51,928 nt of DNA from Lachnospiraceae bacterium (GTDB lineage Bacteria; Bacillota; Clostridia; Lachnospirales; Lachnospiraceae). The stretch is taken from the NCBI GenBank assembly GCA_016287675.1, contig JAEFAR010000014.1, positions 1 through 51,928 on the forward strand. Direction: 5' to 3'. The position numbers were made by a program, and so were the translations under genes. Of the stretch, positions 42,734-51,491 are shown one piece after another; the first letter of the stretch is position 1, and each line of letters begins with the position of its first letter. A model generated the notes under the pieces. That model was given only the letters and a program-made list of their open reading frames with translations. It had not been told where the DNA came from and did not search any database.

Positions 42734-43609
42734 TTATTTTGTTTTGATCTCAACATTTCCGATGTCCGAATTTACGCGAAGTTTGTATCGTGCACCGAAA
42801 TTGTTGATCTTTTCCCGTTTTCCGTAGGAACGTCCGTTATATCTGAATTCCCCGAGGGAGCAATCAACGTCAAAATTGTAATCGTCGGGATCTATGCCTG
42901 TGATCGTGACATTTCCGATGTTTGAGTCAAAGTCTGCATCCTCAAACCTGCAATTTTTTACATAGATCTCTCCCACTTTGGAAATCAGATCAACATCTCC
43001 GAAGGAGCTGTTCGTAAGTCTGATCTCACCGACATTTGCCTCGATCTCCGCTTTTCCGCTGCAATCAACGTTCTCCGCGTAAATCGTTCCTACAGCCATG
43101 ACAGCATCGATACTCTCGCATGAAAGGTCATCCAGGCGAACATCTCCGACAGCCGAATCGATCTCGATGCGTTTTAAAGCATCCTTCGGAACAGTGATCG
43201 TGATCTCGGAATAAATGTTGTTCGTAGAATTCGTTCTGACCCTCTTCTGGGTAACTACAAGCGTGTTGTTCTTAACTGAAACCTCCGGCTTCAGAACCTC
43301 GTCGCCTTTGAAATGAAACGAGTAACCCTCACCTTCGGCGATCGTAACGTCTGAAACAGAGCCTTTAAGGTCTATGCTTGCATATCCTTTCTCGTCAAAA
43401 TCCGCTTCGATGGCGTTTCCTGAAAGCTCTGCGCTCTCCTTGGCCCACTCTTTTAAGGTACTTCCATTAAAATCAAAGTTAAAATCATAGTCCTCCGAAA
43501 TGCATGCGGCACATCCGGAGATCGCACGTCCCGTGTGGTAAGCAAGCGCGCCCATGCACACAAAGATCGTAACAATTGTAAGTATTATGGTGTATATTCT
43601 TCTGTTCAT
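42734..43609 (-). CDS. DUF4097-type beta-helix membrane-anchored protein
   Basis: 291 residues. One N-terminal membrane helix (about 5-25), then short repeating beta strands such as GTIYAENVDCSGKAEIEANVGEIRL split by DVDLISKVGEIYVKNC, the pattern of DUF4097/adhesin-like stacked sheets. It is probably exposed outside the membrane. It follows the HAAS/DUF1700-like gene by 15 bp and is third in the PadR operon, a known conserved trio in Firmicutes linked to envelope stress or regulation of the partner proteins. No enzymatic motif is visible. Confidence 0.8.
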   Translation of the reverse strand: MNRRIYTIILTIVTIFVCMGALAYHTGRAISGCAACISEDYDFNFDFNGSTLKEWAKESAELSGNAIEADFDEKGYASIDLKGSVSDVTIAEGEGYSFHFKGDEVLKPEVSVKNNTLVVTQKRVRTNSTNNIYSEITITVPKDALKRIEIDSAVGDVRLDDLSCESIDAVMAVGTIYAENVDCSGKAEIEANVGEIRLTNSSFGDVDLISKVGEIYVKNCRFEDADFDSNIGNVTITGIDPDDYNFDVDCSLGEFRYNGRSYGKREKINNFGARYKLRVNSDIGNVEIKTK

Positions 43610-43624
43610 TTTTCTCTCCTTTAT

Positions 43625-44611
43625 TTACATGTTCTCGCTGTTTGAAGACGTGTCCTCGAAGATTGCTTCGATCAGCATCTTGAAGACAGGTGCGAGAGGC
43701 CAGATGATCCAGGTGATGAACCAATCCATGGTTACAAAGCTCCACATGAAGTAGATGCAGGTTACTGTGGGCCAGAATACCGAAAGAATAGCCTGTCCGG
43801 TCTTTGTTACTCTCTTTACCGACTTCTGGCTGTCAACATAGTTTCCACCCACCGTCTTGCTGTCGTTCATTGTAAGGATCTTTGTGAACGCTGTATCTCT
43901 CAATGCTCCGTATACAATGAGGCAAACACCGATGGCGATAATGCTCAGGAAGAATATGCCTTCCACATCGTTTATTGCCCTGAAGAGGCGCAGCTCATCG
44001 ACTGCTCCGGCAACTCCCATAGCCAGGATGCAGCACACGATACCGGCGCAGAGGAAGACTGCTTTCAGAGGACGGTAGGCTTCGCGGGCCTTGTTGATCT
44101 CGTCGATGGTGGCAAACTCAACCGCGCAGGGTGTCTTCTCCATCCAGGACCACTTTTCGCTCTGAACCGAATTGTAAATGAAGAGGCCGACAGCCAGTGC
44201 AATGGTCATGAACATTGAAAGAACTCCGAAACCTCTCAGTCCGATGTTCTTGCCAATGATGATCTCAGCAACGGGGCTGAGGATGCAGAGCATTACGCCG
44301 ATACCTGTCCTCAGGGAATTTGCCTCCCTGTCCTTTACGTAAGCGCGGGCTTCGTCGATCTTTACGACTCTTTTGTCAACGGGGCTCTTGTGGATGACTT
44401 CCTTGATCCCGAGTGTCTCGGAGAGTTCATCCAGATTTCCGAACTCGGAAAGAACTGTTGCGATGGCCTCGTTCTCGGGCTTTCCCTCAGAGATCAGTTC
44501 ATTGTATTTGTCGGCCATCATCTGTCCCAGCTCAGCCTTGGCTCTTAATACCTCCCTTGTGTTGGGAAGCTGCATAAACATTGTTTCAAGATAATTCTTT
44601 ATTGTATCCAT
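43625..44611 (-). CDS. HAAS/DUF1700-like membrane protein
   Basis: 328 residues. The N-terminal ~70 residues form the helical HAAS-type domain (IKNYLETMFMQLPNTREVLRA split, then NEAIATVLSEFGNLDELSETLG). Several membrane helices follow (about 100-300). In this family the N-terminal domain interacts with the co-encoded PadR regulator. It lies 85 bp downstream of padR. The membrane part is longer than in classical DUF1700 proteins, and transport is not evident. Confidence 0.8.
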   Translation of the reverse strand: MDTIKNYLETMFMQLPNTREVLRAKAELGQMMADKYNELISEGKPENEAIATVLSEFGNLDELSETLGIKEVIHKSPVDKRVVKIDEARAYVKDREANSLRTGIGVMLCILSPVAEIIIGKNIGLRGFGVLSMFMTIALAVGLFIYNSVQSEKWSWMEKTPCAVEFATIDEINKAREAYRPLKAVFLCAGIVCCILAMGVAGAVDELRLFRAINDVEGIFFLSIIAIGVCLIVYGALRDTAFTKILTMNDSKTVGGNYVDSQKSVKRVTKTGQAILSVFWPTVTCIYFMWSFVTMDWFITWIIWPLAPVFKMLIEAIFEDTSSNSENM

Positions 44612-44696
44612 TTTCTCTTCCTTTCGATCTGCTTTTCCTTTGATTTCAATTCAAGATCTCTTACTTAAAGATCAATTACAAACTTACTTTCCTGTT

Positions 44697-45104
44697 TTAA
44701 ACCTTTTCATTCTGATCGTTTTGATCTTTTTGATCGTTTTGATCGTTTTGATCGTTTTCTTCGGTGCTGTCGGAGATTTCGCCCTTTTTTGCAATGAATT
44801 TCTCGACAACCTCTTTGGTGAGCTCCCACTCATCACATTTCTCATCGTAGAACTTTCTGCCCGCGTCCGTGATCCGGTAGTAGGTTCTTCTGTCTTCCTC
44901 ACCGGAGAACGCTTCGATGAAGCCGTTCTTTTCCATTCTTGTGAAAGCCGAGTACAGCGTCGTTTCCTTGATGATGTACTTTCCTTCGGTCATGCTCTTG
45001 ATGTTCTTTGAGATCTCGTAACCGTAAGAGGGAGCATTCCTCAGGATGTAAAGGATCATGGTGTCGTTGTAGCCTCGGATCACATCACTGCTTATTTCGA
45101 TCAT
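44697..45104 (-). CDS. PadR-family transcriptional regulator with repeat tail
   Basis: 135 residues: a winged-helix PadR domain (about 10-85: TMILYILRNAPSYGYEISKNI, then TLYSAFTRMEKNGFIEAF) and a dimerisation helix. The last 17 residues are a low-complexity run of Gln-Asn-Asp triplets coded by 9-bp DNA repeats. It is first gene of an operon with HAAS/DUF1700 and DUF4097 genes. Its leader contains five GTCTGTCGT-like direct repeats, likely its own operator. Confidence 0.9.
   Translation of the reverse strand: MIEISSDVIRGYNDTMILYILRNAPSYGYEISKNIKSMTEGKYIIKETTLYSAFTRMEKNGFIEAFSGEEDRRTYYRITDAGRKFYDEKCDEWELTKEVVEKFIAKKGEISDSTEENDQNDQNDQKDQNDQNEKV
44714..44758. repeat. 9-bp tandem repeats in the padR 3' end
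   Basis: Five units of GATCGTTTT (one with a T for G change) encode repeated Asn-Asp-Gln in the PadR C-terminus. Because the unit is a multiple of three, copy-number change would alter tail length without a frameshift. Confidence 0.85.
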
Positions 45105-45160
45105 AAATCCGCCCTTTCTCCCGTATGGGTTTTATTTCTTGTTTCTGCTACGACTACTTT

Positions 45161-45228
45161 GTCTGTCGTTCCTTCGTCTGTCGTTCCTTCGTCTGACATT
45201 GCAACGTCTGTCGTAGTACATCTGACGT
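45161..45228. promoter_or_regulatory. Five-copy 15-bp-phased direct repeats in the padR leader
   Basis: GTCTGTCGT or close variants begin at 45161, 45176, 45191, 45206 and 45220 (spacing 15, 15, 15, 14). The first two 15-bp units are identical. They lie between the promoter and the padR start and probably bind a regulator, most simply PadR itself. Confidence 0.6.
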
Positions 45229-45233
45229 AGTAA

Positions 45234-45262
45234 GTTATACCACGACAGTCGGAGTATGTCAA
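45234..45262 (-). promoter_or_regulatory. Promoter of the padR operon
   Basis: Minus strand TTGACA (45257-45262), 17-bp spacer, TATAAC (45234-45239). Transcription would start near 45227, directly at the repeat array. Confidence 0.75.
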
Positions 45263-45287
45263 CACCTTTTTTAAAAAAAATTAAATC

Positions 45288-45713
45288 CGATGCTTTTTCA
45301 GCCTCTCTTGGGCCCTTCAGAGCCGGTCAATGCGCAGAAAAGCATCGGATTTGCCAAATTTTCTTATTTTCGATGCCTTTTTTCACTCGATCAAGCCTTT
45401 CGGGCTGGGGAAAAGCATCGGATTCGTCAAATTTTCTTGTTTTCGATGCCTTTTCTCACTTGATCAGGTCTTTCGGGCAGGGGAAAAGCATCGGGATTCT
45501 CATTTTTTCTTGTTTTCGATGCTTTTTCTCTCTCGAGCAAGCCTTTCGGGCAGGGGAAAAGCATCGGATTTGTCAATTTTTCTTATTTTCGATGCCTTTT
45601 TTCACTCGAGCAAGCCTTTCGGGCTGGGGAAAAGCATCGGATTTGTCTTTTTATCTTATTTTCGATGCCTTTTCCCACTTGATCAGGTCTTTTGTGCTGC
45701 GAAAAGGCATCGG
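45288..45713. repeat. Array of six hairpin units, five of them 73 bp apart
   Basis: CGATGC starts at 45288, 45371, 45444, 45517, 45590 and 45663: one interval of 83 bp and then four of exactly 73. Each unit is CGATGCYTTTT, a ~30-base loop, AAAAGCATCG, then a T-rich spacer. Most loops contain a smaller AGCC/GGGCT hairpin. In the last unit the 3' arm reads AAAAGGCATCGG, so it pairs fully with its GCC-containing 5' arm. The array fills the 801-bp region without a gene (45105-45905) together with the padR leader and the clpB terminator. It lacks stop codons in all plus frames but has no ribosome site. Function unknown. Confidence 0.8.
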
Positions 45714-45720
45714 AAAGTTA

Positions 45721-45767
45721 AAAAAAAAGCCACAGCAAAACCCGTTTCGGGGTTTTGCTGTGGCTTT
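45721..45767. terminator. Strong terminator of clpB, bidirectional
   Basis: GCCACAGCAAAACCC (45729-45743) pairs perfectly with GGGTTTTGCTGTGGC (45750-45764). On the minus strand eight T residues follow the stem; the plus side has a short T run. Confidence 0.9.
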
Positions 45768-45905
45768 CCGGCTTTTTAACTTTTTATATCTTATCGTCCG
45801 GCTTTACTTACGTTTCTCTTCCGGCTTATCCTGCTACGGCTTATCCTGTTACAGTCTTTTACAGCTGCTTACCGTATATTTCCTCCCTTTGCTTCACTTT
45901 TCGCT

Positions 45906-48488
45906 TCACTCTTTGCGTCCGACCAGCTTTCCGTCAACGCAGTCGATCACGATGGTGTCTCCCTCGGAGACCTTTCCTTCCAGGATCAGCCTTGCGCTGA
46001 TGGTCTCCACACTGCGCTGCAGGTAACGCTTCAAAGGACGTGCACCGTAAGCCGCATCGTAGCTTTCCGCGATCGCAAGCTTTTTGGCTTCATCCGTCAG
46101 GCGGATGCTGATCTCCTTGTCTGCAAGACGCTTGTTGACGTCTGCCACCAGCAGATCCATTATTCCCGAAATATCGTCCTTTGAAAGAGGCTTGAACATG
46201 ATGATCTCATCGAGACGGTTCAGGAATTCCGGGCGGAAATGGCTCTTAAGATCAGCCATTACAAGATCTTCCGTGCCCTTTCCGATCTCGCCCTCACGCT
46301 CTATTCCGTCAAGGATGTACTGGGAGCCGATGTTGGAAGTCATGATGAGAATGGTGTTTTTGAAATCCACAGTCCTGCCCTGGGAATCCGTCACACGACC
46401 GTCATCCAGGATCTGGAGCATCACATTGAAAACATCGGGATGTGCCTTCTCGACCTCATCAAAGAGCACGACGGAGTAAGGCTTTCTCCTGACTGCTTCC
46501 GTGAGCTGACCGCCTTCTTCGTAACCCACGTATCCGGGCGGCGCTCCGATGAGACGGGAAACGGAATACTTTTCCATGTACTCGCTCATATCGATCCTGA
46601 CCATGTTTGCTTCATTATCGAAAAGGCTTGCTGCCAGTGACTTTGCAAGCTCTGTTTTTCCGACACCCGTGGGGCCTAAGAACAGGAAGGAGCCGATGGG
46701 CTTCGTGGGATCCTTTATGCCTGCCTTCGAACGGAGGATCGCCTCTGTGACGAGCTGTACGGCATTGTCCTGACCGACAACTCTCTTGTGGAGTTCCTCG
46801 TCGAGGCGAAGAGTCTTGCTCTTCTCGCCCTCCGTCAGCTTGTGAACAGGAATGCCTGTCCAACGGGAAACGATCTCCGCGATCTCATCCTCGTCCACCG
46901 CCTCGTGAACCAGCTCGTTTTCTTTCAATTTGTTCTTTTCTTCTTCCGCCTCCAGTGCCTTCTGCATTTCCGGCAGTTTACCGTACTTAAGCTCTGCTGC
47001 CCTGTTCAGGTCGTAATTTCTCTCGGCGGTCGCGATCTCGTTGTTCAACGCCTCTATCTGTTCACGGAGCTTCACGACTCTGTCGACGGAGGCCTTTTCA
47101 TTATCCCATTTTGATTTGATCGAGGCATATTCTTCACGCTGCTCTGCAAGTTCCTTTTGGAGTGCGTCCAGCCTCTCTATGCTTTGGTGATCCTTTTCCT
47201 TTTTAAGCGCGGCTTCCTCGATCTCCATCTGCATGATCTTTCTTCTCACCTCGTCCAACTCGGTGGGCATGGAATCAAGCTCAGTCTTTATGGAAGCGCA
47301 GGCCTCGTCCACCAGGTCGATGGCCTTGTCGGGGAGGAAACGGTCGGATATGTAGCGGTTTGAAAGCACAGCCGCGGAAACCAGCGCACCGTCCGTGATC
47401 TTAACACCGTGGTAGACCTCGTAACGTTCCTTTATGCCTCGGAGGATGGAAATGGTGTCCTCAACAGTGGGCTCGTCCACCATTACAGGCTGGAAACGAC
47501 GCTCCAGCGCCGCATCCTTCTCGATGTACTGTCTGTACTCGTCGAGGGTGGTCGCGCCGATGCAGTGGAGTTCGCCTCTCGCCAGCATGGGCTTCAGCAT
47601 GTTGCCCGCATCCATGGAACCCTCGGTTTTTCCTGCACCCACGATTGTGTGGAGCTCATCTATGAAAAGGATGATACGCCCGTCGCTGTTCTTGACCTCT
47701 TCAAGAACTGCCTTAAGACGCTCCTCAAATTCGCCTCGGTACTTGGCGCCTGCAACCAGCGAGCCCATGTCCAGCGAGAACAAAGTCTTGTCCTTCAGCC
47801 CCTCGGGAACGTCTCCCGCAACTATACGCTGTGCAAGCCCCTCGACCACGGCCGTCTTTCCCACACCGGGTTCACCGATGAGGACGGGGTTGTTCTTGGT
47901 CTTTCGGGAAAGGATCCTGATGACATTTCTGATCTCGGAATCACGGCCGATGACGGGATCCAGCTTCTGCTGCCTTGCTCTCTCCACAAGATCGTAGCCG
48001 TACTTTTCGAGCGATTCGTAAGTGCCCTCGGGGTTGTCTGTCGTCACCTTCACGTTTCCCCGCACCTCCTGAAGTGCTTTAAGGAAGCGCTCTCTCGTGA
48101 TCTTGAACTGCTTGAAAAGATCGGAGAGCTCGGACGTGGGATGTTTCATGACGCTGAGGAACAGGTGCTCCACAGAAACGTAGGAGTCGCCCATCGCCTT
48201 TGCCTCGTCTTCGGCGTAGATCAGCGCCTTGTTCAGCTTGTCGCCCATGTAGACGTTTCCGCCGCTCACCTTCGGGCGTTTTTTAAGAAGACCTTCGATC
48301 TGCGCCAGAAATACTTCCGGACTGATCTCCATCTTTTCGATGAGCCTTGAGATCAGACTGTCTTCGAGGGTCATAAGGCTGTAGACCAAATGCTCGGGAA
48401 GGAGCTCCTGGTGTCCGTAATCGTAAGCCACTTTTTCGCAATTGTTCATTGCTTCTATTGATTTTTGCGTAAATTTACTAATGTTCAT
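45906..48488 (-). CDS. clpB: ATP-dependent disaggregase ClpB
   Basis: A hexameric Hsp100 chaperone that pulls proteins out of aggregates together with DnaK. 860 residues, full length. Order: Clp-N repeats (1-145), first AAA domain with [13 protein letters not shown] (about residue 205), the middle coiled-coil domain (about 410-530) that distinguishes ClpB from ClpA/ClpC, and a second AAA domain with [13 protein letters not shown] (about 605). Expression is controlled by a CIRCE element overlapping its promoter, so HrcA regulation is expected. The long leader carries a repeated ATCCGTGCAYATGCT (48532 and 48565). The gene is monocistronic and ends at a strong terminator. Confidence 0.96.
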   Translation of the reverse strand: MNISKFTQKSIEAMNNCEKVAYDYGHQELLPEHLVYSLMTLEDSLISRLIEKMEISPEVFLAQIEGLLKKRPKVSGGNVYMGDKLNKALIYAEDEAKAMGDSYVSVEHLFLSVMKHPTSELSDLFKQFKITRERFLKALQEVRGNVKVTTDNPEGTYESLEKYGYDLVERARQQKLDPVIGRDSEIRNVIRILSRKTKNNPVLIGEPGVGKTAVVEGLAQRIVAGDVPEGLKDKTLFSLDMGSLVAGAKYRGEFEERLKAVLEEVKNSDGRIILFIDELHTIVGAGKTEGSMDAGNMLKPMLARGELHCIGATTLDEYRQYIEKDAALERRFQPVMVDEPTVEDTISILRGIKERYEVYHGVKITDGALVSAAVLSNRYISDRFLPDKAIDLVDEACASIKTELDSMPTELDEVRRKIMQMEIEEAALKKEKDHQSIERLDALQKELAEQREEYASIKSKWDNEKASVDRVVKLREQIEALNNEIATAERNYDLNRAAELKYGKLPEMQKALEAEEEKNKLKENELVHEAVDEDEIAEIVSRWTGIPVHKLTEGEKSKTLRLDEELHKRVVGQDNAVQLVTEAILRSKAGIKDPTKPIGSFLFLGPTGVGKTELAKSLAASLFDNEANMVRIDMSEYMEKYSVSRLIGAPPGYVGYEEGGQLTEAVRRKPYSVVLFDEVEKAHPDVFNVMLQILDDGRVTDSQGRTVDFKNTILIMTSNIGSQYILDGIEREGEIGKGTEDLVMADLKSHFRPEFLNRLDEIIMFKPLSKDDISGIMDLLVADVNKRLADKEISIRLTDEAKKLAIAESYDAAYGARPLKRYLQRSVETISARLILEGKVSEGDTIVIDCVDGKLVGRKE

Positions 48489-48667
48489 TCATCTCACCAC
48501 CTTGTCTGTGCTGCCAACTTTCTTATCATTCATCCGTGCACATGCTGCCCGCAGAACCCTTGTGATCCGTGCATATGCTATATGCTCGGTCTTTGAGATT
48601 TGTGCAAATGCCGGTTATATGCGGGCTGTACGCGCATTTCAGTTGTTTTTATCTTCTTACATCTGAA

Positions 48668-48697
48668 ATGATACACCCGAGTTGTTAGCACTGTCAA
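48668..48697 (-). promoter_or_regulatory. Sigma-A promoter of clpB
   Basis: Minus strand TTGACA (48692-48697), 18-bp spacer, TATCAT (48668-48673). The -35 is inside the CIRCE spacer. The leader of ~170 bases contains two direct repeats but no start codon with a better ribosome site. Confidence 0.7.
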
Positions 48698-48711
48698 GAG
48701 GTGAGTGCTAA
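48685..48711. promoter_or_regulatory. CIRCE element (HrcA operator)
   Basis: TTAGCACTG-N9-GAGTGCTAA: the classical 27-bp inverted repeat with one mismatch to TTAGCACTC in the left arm. It overlaps the clpB -35, which fits repression by HrcA and release on heat shock. Confidence 0.92.
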
Positions 48712-48746
48712 TTTATTCAAATTTCATTTTCTTGTGTGAGCGCTGC

Positions 48747-49760
48747 TCAGCTCCACTCCAAAAGTCGGAGTTCTTCGTCGGAAAACGCCGTGTTTTCGAG
48801 GGCGGCGACATTTTCATAAAGCTGAGAGGGGACGGAAGCGCCCACGATAACGCCTGCGATGCCTCCGGGCTCTGTAGAGCCCGAACCGGCGGGGGTGAAG
48901 CTGTCGCGGAGAACCCAGGCAAGTGCGGTCTGGGCGGGAGTCTGTCCACGATCTGCCGCGACTTTTACGAGCTTTTCCACTTTTTCACGGACAAGCCTGT
49001 TTTCTGCGTCCGCAGCCTTGAGATAACGTCCGTCCGTCGCCACGCGGGAGTCCTCCGGAATGCCGCCCAGATACTTTCCGGAAAGCAGTCCCTGAGCAAG
49101 GGGGCTGAATGTCACAAGTCCCAGCCCTGTCTCTTTTGCATAAGAAATAAGCCCCGTTCTTTCGATCTTTCTGTCAAGGAGTGAGTATCTGTTCTGACCG
49201 ACTGCGAAGGGAGTGTGAAGCTTCTTAAAGAGCTTACGGGCTGCATCGGTCTGTTCTTTATTGTAATTGGAAACTCCGATGTAGAGAGCTTTTCCAGCTC
49301 TCACCAGAGAATCCAGTGCTTCGCAGGTTTCCTCCAAAGGCGTTCCGGGGTCCGGACGATGGTGATAATAAATGTCCACATAGTCAAGTCCCATGCGCTT
49401 TAAGCTCTGATCGAGGCTTGCTGTCAGATACTTCCTGCTTCCGAAATTTCCGTAAGGGCCCGGCCACATGTCAAAGCCCGCTTTTGTGGACACCAGGATC
49501 TCATCCCGGTAATCCGCGAAATCTTTCATGATCCTGCCAAAATTCTTCTCCGCAACTCCGTAAGGTGGTCCGTAGTTATTGGCAAGATCAAAGGCTGTGA
49601 TCCCCAGATCGAATGCTGTCCGGATCAGTTCTTTTTGTGTATCGGAATTTCCGGTGTCTCCGAAGCTGTGCCACAGTCCCAAGGAAACAGCGGGCAATCT
49701 GAGCCCGCTGTTTCCGCATCTGTTATATTTCATTTTTACATCTGTTTCATCTTTTATCAT
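48747..49760 (-). CDS. Aldo/keto reductase, YghZ (L-glyceraldehyde 3-phosphate reductase)-like
   Basis: 337 residues, a TIM-barrel NADPH-dependent oxidoreductase. It closely follows the E. coli YghZ pattern: CGNSGLRLPAVSLGLWHSFG at the N-terminus, catalytic Asp/Tyr in FDLANNYGPPYG, Lys in STKAGFDMWPGPYG, and YHHRPDPGTPLEET. Physiological substrate here is unproven; detoxification of reactive aldehydes or methylglyoxal is the family theme. It lies 6 bp after the HD-GYP gene and likely shares its transcript. No terminator is seen before the CIRCE/clpB promoter. An in-frame ATG at 49733 lacks a ribosome site. Confidence 0.88.
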   Translation of the reverse strand: MIKDETDVKMKYNRCGNSGLRLPAVSLGLWHSFGDTGNSDTQKELIRTAFDLGITAFDLANNYGPPYGVAEKNFGRIMKDFADYRDEILVSTKAGFDMWPGPYGNFGSRKYLTASLDQSLKRMGLDYVDIYYHHRPDPGTPLEETCEALDSLVRAGKALYIGVSNYNKEQTDAARKLFKKLHTPFAVGQNRYSLLDRKIERTGLISYAKETGLGLVTFSPLAQGLLSGKYLGGIPEDSRVATDGRYLKAADAENRLVREKVEKLVKVAADRGQTPAQTALAWVLRDSFTPAGSGSTEPGGIAGVIVGASVPSQLYENVAALENTAFSDEELRLLEWS

Positions 49761-49766
49761 GATCTC

Positions 49767-51491
49767 TCAGTTTCCCAGTCCCATGTAGATCTCCCTGAGC
49801 TGCTTTCTGCATTTCACGAATTCCGCGCCCAGTTCGGGATCAAATTCCGTTCCGATGCCGTTCACTATGCGTTCGAAAGCCGCATCGAAGGAAGGTGTCT
49901 CTTCTCTGTGTTCCTCATCCAGATAGTAGTCCAGTTTGTCCACAAATGCCACGATCCTCGCTTCCGTGGGGATCTCTTTTCCACGAAGGCCATAAGGAGC
50001 TCCGCTGCCGTCCCAGTGTTCATGGTGGTAGCTTGCGATGTTCACCGCGATCTCCACGAACCGGCTTCCTTTATCTGTTTCGCCGATACCCGCCAGCACC
50101 TTTCTTACGATCTTGGGACCTTCTTCAGTGTGAAGCTTGATAATGGTGTCTTCCCGCTCCTGTGTCCTTTCTTTTGCTTTCAGGATGTCATCATCGATGG
50201 CGATCTTTCCCAGGTCATGCATGGGCGTAGCCAGCACCACGTTGTTTAAGAAATCATCTGAAAGTCCAATGGCACGAACGTTTTTAAGCTGTTCCGCAAA
50301 GATCCGTACACCCTGCTGGGTTCTGACGATGTGTCCGCCGGTACTGCTGTCCCTGCTCTCAACCAGAGATGCAAGTCCCAGCACCAGACGGTTCTGCATG
50401 TCCGTAATCTCAAGCTCTTTTTTCCTGACGTCCTCTTCCAGTTCCTTTCCGTATCGTGCTTCCATTTCCGCGATCTTTTCACGGGTGGTGACGTCTTCAA
50501 GTTCCACAAATGTTCCGACACGGGATTCGCCTTTTCGGATGGTGATCCCGTTCATCCCGATCTCATACTTCCTGTCCCCCACTTCAACGATCTGGCTGTT
50601 CTCGGGATTGTATATGCCCACGTTCATTGCCCTGACCTTTGTAACCACCTGTTCGTAAAATGCACCGGCGCTCTCATCCACCAGTTTTCCCACTGTGAGG
50701 TGTTTGATCTCGGGGTAGATCTCCTTTGCCTTATCGTTTGCGTTAATGAACTTTTCTCCGTTGTCAAAAACTATGACGCCCTCTTCCTCATTTCCGGACA
50801 TGGCTTCCAGAATACAGCCCGTTAAGTCATGCATTTCCGCATCCCCCATGATCCTGATGCAAACGACGGTAGCAATGACGTAGGCCACGGAAGTCAGGGA
50901 TATGGGCGTGTCCACCACCTTGTCCAGAGCATACAGTGCGATGACCGTAAGGGCCAGATTAGCGGCTCCCGTGATCACTCTCTTGGATACCACGTTCCTG
51001 TTTTTAAAGGAGCGGGCAAAAAGCCAGATAAATCCCACAACATAGCATCCCAGCATTACGGGATAGAGGATATGCAACGGTCCGTACACCTTGCCCAAAG
51101 TGGAATAGCCTTCCGGATGTCTGATAAGGGTGACATCTGCATAGTATATGCCCACTTTACCGATGGTGATGGCCAGGAGCATGATCACGCCGGAATAGAC
51201 AAGCGATGCGACCTCGATGACCCGGGGAAGCTTCACCTTACCCAGACGGGCGGTGGAAAGGAACAAAAACGCGGGAAGGAACGCACTTCCGAAGTAGAAG
51301 ATCTCGTTGGCAAAGATCGCCATCTCCACAGATTTTGAAAGTGCCACCATCAGCTGTCCGTAGCTTCTTAAAAGAAGAGCAAGACTGATGAAAAAGTTAA
51401 GGCCGCTCTGAAATTCCTTTCTGCATATAAAATTAAAGAAGATCAGAAGGTTCAGCAGAAATGCCGCGCCGTAAAATCCGATAACCGTCAT
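49767..51491 (-). CDS. Seven-TM sensor with PAS and HD-GYP-like output
   Basis: 574 residues: seven predicted N-terminal helices (about 1-225) of the histidine-kinase N-terminal 7TM type, a PAS-like domain (about 230-340), a short coiled coil, and an HD phosphohydrolase domain (about 370-560). The HD residues are present (HDLGKIAIDD and the later YHHEHWDGSG), but the GYP signature reads GAP (DGSGAPYGL) and the family DxxDAL region reads DKLDYY. Cyclic-di-GMP hydrolysis is therefore uncertain. It overlaps the upstream HD-GYP gene by 4 bp. Confidence 0.85.
   Translation of the reverse strand: MTVIGFYGAAFLLNLLIFFNFICRKEFQSGLNFFISLALLLRSYGQLMVALSKSVEMAIFANEIFYFGSAFLPAFLFLSTARLGKVKLPRVIEVASLVYSGVIMLLAITIGKVGIYYADVTLIRHPEGYSTLGKVYGPLHILYPVMLGCYVVGFIWLFARSFKNRNVVSKRVITGAANLALTVIALYALDKVVDTPISLTSVAYVIATVVCIRIMGDAEMHDLTGCILEAMSGNEEEGVIVFDNGEKFINANDKAKEIYPEIKHLTVGKLVDESAGAFYEQVVTKVRAMNVGIYNPENSQIVEVGDRKYEIGMNGITIRKGESRVGTFVELEDVTTREKIAEMEARYGKELEEDVRKKELEITDMQNRLVLGLASLVESRDSSTGGHIVRTQQGVRIFAEQLKNVRAIGLSDDFLNNVVLATPMHDLGKIAIDDDILKAKERTQEREDTIIKLHTEEGPKIVRKVLAGIGETDKGSRFVEIAVNIASYHHEHWDGSGAPYGLRGKEIPTEARIVAFVDKLDYYLDEEHREETPSFDAAFERIVNGIGTEFDPELGAEFVKCRKQLREIYMGLGN

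Noticed and set aside
45288-45713. CRISPR array
   Set aside because: Units have no short constant repeat separated by unique spacers; the whole 73-bp unit is repeated and no cas genes are near.
45256-46026. Long plus-strand open frame of 256 codons with repetitive product, and an overlapping 149-codon frame in another phase
   Set aside because: The 73-bp unit has no stop in any plus frame and its length shifts frame by one each repeat, so open frames arise automatically. There is no ribosome site, and the frame runs into the clpB terminator and coding region.
47409-48350. 313-codon plus-strand open frame
   Set aside because: It lies wholly antisense to clpB, whose reading frame is conserved; there is no independent ribosome site or promoter.
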